Source: Patescibacteria group bacterium
GTDB taxonomy: Bacteria > Patescibacteriota > Gracilibacteria > UBA1369
Direction of reading: 5' to 3'
Assembly (NCBI GenBank): GCA_018825335.1
Contig: JAHJEW010000067.1
Span: 1 to 5,902, forward strand
DNA length: 5,902 bases
Below are positions 1 through 4,367 of this stretch, piece after piece. How positions within the stretch are numbered: position 1 is the first letter of the stretch; the number at the start of each line of letters is the position of its first letter. Both the position numbers and the translations under genes were made by a program. Under the pieces are notes generated by a model, which worked only from the letters and a program-made list of their open reading frames with translations, had not been told where the DNA came from and searched no databases.

Positions 1-1
1 A

Positions 2-1291
2 CAAAATATTAGCGGTTTCGAGCGACACATAAACGCTTTCTCCGACGAGGACATCAAGAACATGCAGAATGAAATAAAGAAGCAATACGGCGCCCGTCTG
101 ACCGCCCGAAAGAAAGTTTCCGCCCGCCAAATGCTTTATCTACTGCGTGACGCCGAGTACGCCCGATCAGGCTACAACAATCAGGCCCAGCGCATGAAAC
201 TGGCTTTTATAGATGCAGACGACCTTATCGCCGATGCAAGGAACAAGAATCTTTATAATTCCGTGAATAATGAATTGAGCGAATATCTTGGGGGTACCAC
301 TCTTGGCAGCCGTGCCCTGAATCTGGCATCCAAATATCTTAAGGCTAAATTTAGACCGGAACATATTTTCAGGGGGCAGGATGTTATTGACCGCATTACC
401 GGAACTGTTAAAGGCATGGAGGTTTTCCATGGTCTAAAGCCGGATATGTCGCGCGCGGAGCTGCAATATTTTGCGGATTCCAATGGGATTTCACCGCTTC
501 AGCTAAAACAGTTCAAGGAGCACATGGCTGAAGGACTTAAAGGCTTTACCATGGCGAATATGGAGGGCAACGTTGAACTTTATGACATAGACTCCCCCGG
601 CATGGAGCAGCTTATTAAGATGATGCAGCGTCTTGGCTCTACAAAAGCGTCCGAGGAAGCTTTTGCCCATGTTAATCAAATGGAAGGTAACAAGCACGAG
701 CTGATGATCGCTTATCTTGATGAGTATGAGAAAAAAGAGCAGCAGGAAGACAAAGATGTGATCGAAAAAATTCGCGATAAATGTGCAGACTGGAAGCAAT
801 GGTTTTCAAGAAAAGTACTGCAAAACACTTTTGGAGAGCGCTATCGGGATGCCCGTAAATTGAAGAAGGAAAAGAAAATGGGCGAAGGTGAGTTTCAGGA
901 GTATCTGCGCGGCAATAATTTATTGGCAGTCGGAGGGATGATGGCTTCGGCGGTTACGGTTGCGGAAATGGCGCAGAGCGCCAGGAATAAGGCAAATTGG
1001 ACGTGGGAAAAGGTTAAGGGTGGAAGCGGATGGACTTATGACAAAGGTAGCAGGGCGCTTGGGCTTGCATGGGAAAAGGCACTGCGTCCTTTAGCAAAAA
1101 ATACGCTGGTTAAACCTGTGGAATATTTAATTGTGAAACCGGTAAAATGGACCGCTGAAACTGCATGGAAGATTGCGGCATTCCCATTTGTGTTTGCAGG
1201 ATCCAGGGTCAAAAAGGCCTGGAATTGGGCTGCCAGCAAAGAGGCCAAAGCCTGGGCCTGGGCGGGCGGCAAAAATCCGGCCGGCGGGTAA
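2..1291 (+). CDS. Helical protein of unknown function with Trp-rich cationic C-terminal tail (5' partial)
   Basis: Function not recognised. The frame is open to the window edge: the 20 codons before the first ATG (position 62) read as ordinary helical protein and contain no stop, so the true start probably lies outside the window. A GAGGA at 47-51, about 10 bases before that ATG, could be a ribosome site, but no other gene here uses one. Counting from the ATG at 62 the product has 409 residues. Residues 1-285 are charged and helix-rich, with a lysine/glutamate-rich stretch at about 220-280. A short hydrophobic stretch lies at about 287-301. From 313 to the end the protein is cationic and has ten tryptophans (313, 315, 324, 337, 363, 369, 387, 389, 398, 400), several 11 residues apart, plus two VKPV motifs at 350-353 and 358-361. 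This suggests a tail lying on or in a membrane surface. No catalytic motif and no signal peptide is visible, though the N-terminus is missing. It ends with TAA and is followed by a 37-base A-rich gap. Confidence 0.85.
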   Translation, partial: QNISGFERHINAFSDEDIKNMQNEIKKQYGARLTARKKVSARQMLYLLRDAEYARSGYNNQAQRMKLAFIDADDLIADARNKNLYNSVNNELSEYLGGTTLGSRALNLASKYLKAKFRPEHIFRGQDVIDRITGTVKGMEVFHGLKPDMSRAELQYFADSNGISPLQLKQFKEHMAEGLKGFTMANMEGNVELYDIDSPGMEQLIKMMQRLGSTKASEEAFAHVNQMEGNKHELMIAYLDEYEKKEQQEDKDVIEKIRDKCADWKQWFSRKVLQNTFGERYRDARKLKKEKKMGEGEFQEYLRGNNLLAVGGMMASAVTVAEMAQSARNKANWTWEKVKGGSGWTYDKGSRALGLAWEKALRPLAKNTLVKPVEYLIVKPVKWTAETAWKIAAFPFVFAGSRVKKAWNWAASKEAKAWAWAGGKNPAGG

Positions 1292-1328
1292 TCTTCATCA
1301 ATCAATAAATAAAAATTAAAAAAACAAT
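1292..1328 (+). promoter_or_regulatory. A-rich, Shine-Dalgarno-free leader of the 122-residue gene
   Basis: The 37 bases between the TAA at 1289-1291 and the ATG at 1329 are almost all A and T in the last 25 positions, and contain no GGAGG-like sequence. A-rich leaders of this kind support initiation without anti-Shine-Dalgarno pairing in Bacteroidota, and seem to in some Patescibacteria. I see no -10 or -35 element and no terminator stem here, so transcription most likely reads through from the gene before. Confidence 0.4.
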
Positions 1329-1697
1329 ATGACAAATAAAGCAAAACCCCAATACTTCGATGTTGATAAATTCGTTAGCGAAGTGATAGCGGAAATGAAG
1401 CTTGGCGACGTTCCGGCGGAGCAAGTGGAGCTACTGAAAGATCGCATTTCCACCCGGCTCAGCGACCGAATTATGGCAACGACTCTGGGCGCTTTTAAAG
1501 AACGTGAAACTAAACTTTTTGAATCAATGCTTGTCGATCATCCGGAACTGGACGAGCTGGATGTTATTATGATTATTTCTCCTCAAATTGAAGGACTTAA
1601 AGAGAAACTGGAGGAAGAGATTAATTCCCTTTTCGGGGAGCTGACTTATGCCGCTTCGCGGCTTGATAATATTTTGCATTCATCTACCAATAATTAA
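1329..1697 (+). CDS. Small acidic helical protein, DUF5663-like
   Basis: A 122-residue protein of unknown function, predicted soluble and nearly all helical. Its order of elements resembles what I remember of DUF5663, a small-protein family I associate with Patescibacteria: a first helix ending in a short 'L-G-D-V-P-A-E-Q' turn (25-32), a helix with spaced Leu/Ile and Arg (34-50), an acidic helix (57-70), a 'HPELDEL' turn (71-77), an aliphatic segment with 'IISPQ' (82-86), then an amphipathic acidic helix (88-105). This family call is from memory and unverified. There is no cysteine, signal peptide or membrane segment. The start at 1329 is the first ATG of the frame after the A-rich gap, with no Shine-Dalgarno. 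Only six bases separate its TAA from the next ATG, so it is very probably co-transcribed with its neighbours; a structural or adaptor role is a guess. Confidence 0.85.
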   Translation: MTNKAKPQYFDVDKFVSEVIAEMKLGDVPAEQVELLKDRISTRLSDRIMATTLGAFKERETKLFESMLVDHPELDELDVIMIISPQIEGLKEKLEEEINSLFGELTYAASRLDNILHSSTNN

Positions 1698-1703
1698 TTT
1701 AAC

Positions 1704-1955
1704 ATGCCAATCAACCCCGATGACTTTATGACACCCGAACCTGCTCCGCAGGATCCCGTTCTTGTGAATCAGTTTGAGCAGTTTGTGGATGATGTTGTAG
1801 ACGTAGTTGCAAAGTGTACCCAGTCCGAAGTTGAAAGGATAATTAAAGACGAATCTATTGCAGTGAATAACAGAACCACGTACGGCGCCACATTAATGGC
1901 CAGATTCGGCCGCGAGGTGCGCGAGAAACTGGCGCGACGCAGGCGTAGACAATAA
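1704..1955 (+). CDS. Small protein with acidic Pro-rich start and polyarginine end, unknown function
   Basis: An 83-residue protein I do not recognise. Residues 1-19 are acidic and proline-rich (PEPAPQDP at 11-18) and probably disordered. Residues 20-37 form an aliphatic/acidic amphipathic helix, 41-50 a second short helix, and 57-83 a basic helix that ends in five arginines (78-82). The charge is therefore split: negative at the front, positive at the back. Such a tail could bind nucleic acid, anionic lipid or an acidic partner; the proteins at 1329-1697 and 3907-4323 are acidic and would suit as partners, but nothing in the sequence proves it. One cysteine (38). The start is the first ATG in frame, six bases after the preceding stop, with no Shine-Dalgarno. 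Gene reality rests on tight packing in a same-strand run and a sensible amphipathic pattern, since the gene is short and has no homologue I can name. Confidence 0.75.
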   Translation: MPINPDDFMTPEPAPQDPVLVNQFEQFVDDVVDVVAKCTQSEVERIIKDESIAVNNRTTYGATLMARFGREVREKLARRRRRQ

Positions 1956-1979
1956 AAATAAAAAATAACAAAAATAAAA
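1956..1979 (+). promoter_or_regulatory. Nearly pure adenine leader of the 624-residue gene
   Basis: Twenty of the 24 bases between the TAA at 1953-1955 and the ATG at 1980 are A; the others are T at 1959, 1966 and 1975 and C at 1969. There is no Shine-Dalgarno. An unstructured A-rich leader is expected to keep the start site open and could bind ribosomal protein S1 where one is present. No promoter element is visible. Confidence 0.45.
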
Positions 1980-3854
1980 ATGGCGGAAAAACAGGACTCA
2001 AACCAGATTGAACAGCAGCTTTATGAAGCGGCGGTGGAGGAGGCGGTGGATAAGGTTTCGCGGCTCGCGAAAAATAAGGTCGACGAGGCGGATGGGCTTA
2101 TTGATGAATTATTAAATAATGCCCAGCTGGAAGGCAAACACGAGCTTACATTCAGAGGTGAAGTGCTGCGTAAAATTTCCGAAAAGAAACAGGCGGCGGA
2201 AGATGGGCGCGAGAAACAAATCCTGGAAAAATTTGAGGGGCAGGTTGTTAAAAGAAGCGGACAGCTTAGGTTTGCCGGCATTGACGAAAATGTAAAAATA
2301 TATGCGAGGGGCGGCAACCTTTATCGCCGCGTTTTCGGGAAGCGTTATAATGCGGATGATGTTCATGATTTACTGCAGGATGTTCAGAAAACTGAAAATG
2401 ATATTGAGAAGAGGAAACTGGAAATTGAAATGTTGAAGGCTAAAGTGGACGCGTCCAAGAATGTTCTTAGAAACGCGCGGTTTATGTTTAAACAAAAGCG
2501 CAAAGGACGTATTTTCGCTGGTTATTTTAAGGATGCGGCAAATAGTCTTAAGGCTTCTTATTATCAAAAACAACGAGCGAAAGATGAGTTTGCATCTGGT
2601 GATAAGGCAGGAACAAAGGATATTGAGAAAAAATCCAGGCAGCTTGAAAGAAAGCAGGCTGTTTTGGATAAACTTATGGCTAAAATTGAGGCCCGGCGCC
2701 AAAACGGCCGTGATGTGTTTAACAGACAGTTTGGGGCGCAGGTAGAGGTTTTACAGAAAATGAGCGGTGAATTACTAAAGCAAGAGGCTGATCGTCTAAG
2801 AGACGATGTTAAAAAATTCGGCCAAGTTGCAGGAATAGTTCATTTTGAATATTTTTTAAATGAGGCTCTTGGCATTGCCCCCCAGAAAGGTGAATATCTT
2901 GCGGATATTGGATACAGCGCCCCCACAACGCCACTGGAAATTGCGAAAGAAAAGGCTCAATTTGGGCGGTGGCTTGAGTTTGTACTTCATGAAACTCCAT
3001 CGGCTCATCTGGTAGCGCAAACACTGGAAATAATGCGGAATAAAATGCCGAGTGAATTAGTGGATATTCTTCAAAACAGAAATGTCGATAAGGTTGAGAC
3101 CCAGAAATATGAGCTTCGCTTTCTATTCAGCGGCAGGGATACTACCAATGCGCCAATCCTGGACAAATCCAGAAGAGCGAAACCCGATCCGGATACAATA
3201 GTGCGATTTTTGCGTTATTCAAAAGATCATGATTTAAGCGGTATGGGTAATCTTAATTCTATTATTCAAATTTTTGCCAAAGACTGGCCCAAAGATTATA
3301 CGGCAAACGATTTTGATTATGTTTTGCCTTTCATTAGACAAGGGAAGGAGGCTCCGCAAAAAGAGGTTAAATCCGCAGAAGGAAAAGTTGAACTTAATCG
3401 ATCACAGCAAAAAGTTTTTGAAGAAATTTGGTGGTCCGTTTTCGGAACAAAGGCATCCGAGAAAGAAATGTGGGATTTTGCAGAGCAGATGAAAAAGGAA
3501 TTTGCGGATAAATATGATGTTGAAATTAGTCGATTTTTAAATAGTTCAATTAGTCACGATTTATTGAGGTTTCTTTATACAGGTAAATTTGAGGGAACAG
3601 AGATTGTGACTGATGGCAATAAGCTTTTAAAGCACTTACCGGATGATTCTTCCAAAGTTTTTTTTAGTGAATATTTGAAAATAAAACAGCTCCTTTCACA
3701 CAAATACATGGACAGGAAATTATTATTAAAAATGCTTAAGGAACTGCCGGATCAACCTGAATTTATTGCCGACGGCATAAGCTCTCTTGATGCTGACATG
3801 TTTGAGAAGTTGTATAATGAGTGCAAAAAAAGTAAATCGAAAAAAAATAAATAG
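1980..3854 (+). CDS. Large coiled-coil protein of unknown function
   Basis: A 624-residue helical protein, not recognised by name. Residues 1-90 are acidic/basic amphipathic helices; 95-125 look like a small compact segment (GQLRFAG, then RRVFGKRYN); 126-165 form a Lys/Glu coiled coil; 165-201 are strongly basic and aromatic (KQKRKGRIF at 171-179, then Phe/Tyr residues); 214-280 form a second coiled coil. From about 285 the protein turns globular and helical, with 'LRFLFSG' at 379-385 and 'LRFLYTG' at 529-535 inside what looks like a duplicated module, and a related 'VRFLRY' at 408-413. The C-terminus is lysine-rich (KKSKSKKNK) and may bind an acidic partner or membrane. No signal peptide, transmembrane helix, nucleotide-binding loop or catalytic motif was found. 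The start is the first ATG after an A-rich gap; the stop is TAG. GC falls from about half at the 5' end to about one third near the 3' end. The domain order suggests a scaffold or tether. Confidence 0.9.
   Translation: MAEKQDSNQIEQQLYEAAVEEAVDKVSRLAKNKVDEADGLIDELLNNAQLEGKHELTFRGEVLRKISEKKQAAEDGREKQILEKFEGQVVKRSGQLRFAGIDENVKIYARGGNLYRRVFGKRYNADDVHDLLQDVQKTENDIEKRKLEIEMLKAKVDASKNVLRNARFMFKQKRKGRIFAGYFKDAANSLKASYYQKQRAKDEFASGDKAGTKDIEKKSRQLERKQAVLDKLMAKIEARRQNGRDVFNRQFGAQVEVLQKMSGELLKQEADRLRDDVKKFGQVAGIVHFEYFLNEALGIAPQKGEYLADIGYSAPTTPLEIAKEKAQFGRWLEFVLHETPSAHLVAQTLEIMRNKMPSELVDILQNRNVDKVETQKYELRFLFSGRDTTNAPILDKSRRAKPDPDTIVRFLRYSKDHDLSGMGNLNSIIQIFAKDWPKDYTANDFDYVLPFIRQGKEAPQKEVKSAEGKVELNRSQQKVFEEIWWSVFGTKASEKEMWDFAEQMKKEFADKYDVEISRFLNSSISHDLLRFLYTGKFEGTEIVTDGNKLLKHLPDDSSKVFFSEYLKIKQLLSHKYMDRKLLLKMLKELPDQPEFIADGISSLDADMFEKLYNECKKSKSKKNK
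2982..3134 (+). repeat. Protein-level repeat, copy A (residues 335-385 of the coiled-coil protein)
   Basis: This segment ends in 'LRFLFSGR' and aligns by eye with copy B 150 residues downstream, with a two-residue length difference. Matching features are the leading 'V-x(5)-[PA]-S', a central helix carrying M-[RK]-[NK] and the closing LRFL-aromatic-[ST]-G-[RK] motif. Identity elsewhere is low, so this may be an old duplication or a convergent helical pattern. Confidence 0.3.
3438..3584 (+). repeat. Protein-level repeat, copy B (residues 487-535 of the coiled-coil protein)
   Basis: Second copy of the helical module. It closes with 'LRFLYTGK', matching 'LRFLFSGR' of copy A in six of eight positions if Phe/Tyr, Ser/Thr and Arg/Lys are not counted as identical but positions L, R, F, L and G are, plus conservative changes in the remaining three. 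The DNA of the two copies is not similar enough to be a recent duplication. Confidence 0.3.
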
Positions 3855-3906
3855 GCGTCATTACCAAAAGGCCCGCGCACACAAATTTAATTAACACCCA
3901 ATCCCC

Positions 3907-4323
3907 ATGAACGACCAACAACAAATACAACAATTCCTTGAAGACCTAAAAAACAGCGGGCTGCCCGATGAAAGGGTGGAATTCTGGGCGCGAAAAATGG
4001 CTTCGGACGATTTTAGTGAAACGGATGAAAACGCTTTTGAGGCCGAAATGAAGGCTCATCTTTCAAGGATTGAGGAAGACCTCCGGTTTGTGGAAGGTGA
4101 GAAAGATGAGCTGGAGGAGGAAAAGCGTGAGTATTTGGAGGAGGCGCTCCCCTCTTTGCGCGAGGGCGTAAAAGCGGCTCCGGCGGAGATGGAAGCGGAT
4201 TTTAACCAGTTTAAGTCGGGTGTTCTGGCAGATGAAAAGGTTGCCATGGATGCAATCGAGGGCATCCGCCATGAAAAGGAATCCTCCCAAATCGACGCTA
4301 TTCGCAAGGGTCTTTCTAAATAG
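3907..4323 (+). CDS. Small, strongly acidic helical protein of unknown function
   Basis: A 138-residue protein with a large excess of Asp and Glu and no cysteine. A first helix (residues 3-17) is followed by 'SGLPDERVEFW' (17-27), a short acidic loop (33-42), and a coiled-coil-like stretch at about 44-80 in which EE/DE pairs dominate. After a turn at 'LPSLREG' (81-87) come two more helices (92-108 and 108-137). No signal peptide or membrane segment. The layout, a short N-terminal helical unit followed by an acidic coiled coil, resembles small orphan proteins of Patescibacteria, but I cannot name a family. The 52-base gap before it contains no clear promoter or terminator, and the start (the first ATG, after AATCCCC) has no Shine-Dalgarno. 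Its acidity makes it a possible partner of the basic segments of the coiled-coil protein or the polyarginine protein upstream; this is inference. It ends with TAG just before the palindromic promoter region. Confidence 0.85.
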   Translation: MNDQQQIQQFLEDLKNSGLPDERVEFWARKMASDDFSETDENAFEAEMKAHLSRIEEDLRFVEGEKDELEEEKREYLEEALPSLREGVKAAPAEMEADFNQFKSGVLADEKVAMDAIEGIRHEKESSQIDAIRKGLSK

Positions 4324-4333
4324 AGGGATTTCA

Positions 4334-4342
4334 TGCTATAAT
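4334..4342 (+). promoter_or_regulatory. Extended -10 promoter element for the last gene
   Basis: TG at 4334-4335, one base, then a perfect TATAAT at 4337-4342 gives the extended -10 consensus of housekeeping sigma factors. The expected start of transcription is near 4349, leaving a leader of about 19 bases before the ATG at 4368. A -35 at 4314-4319 (TTCTAA, inside the end of the preceding gene) matches TTGACA in only three of six positions, which is usual for extended -10 promoters. It is the best promoter candidate in the window. Confidence 0.55.
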
Positions 4343-4357
4343 ATTACGATATTATAG
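4336..4357. repeat. Perfect 9-bp inverted repeat over the -10 element (operator or hairpin)
   Basis: The arms at 4336-4344 and 4349-4357 are exact reverse complements separated by TACG. The left arm contains the whole TATAAT, and the right arm begins at the predicted transcription start, so a dimeric repressor bound here would block the promoter. Alternatively, in read-through RNA from the gene upstream it forms a 9-bp AU-rich stem with a UACG loop, followed by UCUUUU, which could act as a weak terminator or a processing site. The right arm also gives TATAAT on the opposite strand (4351-4356), but no gene lies there. Confidence 0.6.
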
Positions 4358-4367
4358 TCTTTTAAGC

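Noticed and set aside
644..658. TKASE pentapeptide shared by the first gene (about residue 195) and the 624-residue protein (about residue 490)
   Set aside because: Five common helix-forming residues with no matching flanks; best explained by chance in two helical proteins.
1278..1291. CCGGCCGG palindrome at the end of the first gene as a possible terminator
   Set aside because: No U tract follows (TAATCTTCATC), and the bases are simply Pro-Ala-Gly-Gly codons before the stop.
1036..1344. - strand frame overlapping the end of the first gene and the A-rich gap
   Set aside because: Its Ala/Leu-rich sequence mirrors the Trp/Ala/Lys-rich codons of the + gene; no promoter or start context supports it.
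1650..1662. GCCGC-TTC-GCGGC hairpin near the end of the 122-residue gene
   Set aside because: Only five base pairs, inside the coding sequence, 30-odd bases before the stop and without an immediate T run; codons for Ala-Ala-Ser-Arg explain it.
2461..2745. 94-codon + strand frame inside the 624-residue gene
   Set aside because: Shifted frame within an unbroken coding region; product is Arg/Lys/Leu-rich with no plausible fold and no start signal.
3787..3818. Possible promoter for the 138-residue gene: TATAAT at 3813-3818 with CTGACA at 3793-3798 or TTGATG at 3787-3792
   Set aside because: Spacers of 14 and 20 bases are both outside the usual 16-18, there is no TGn extension, and the sequence encodes the end of the coiled-coil protein. 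Kept only as a weak possibility.
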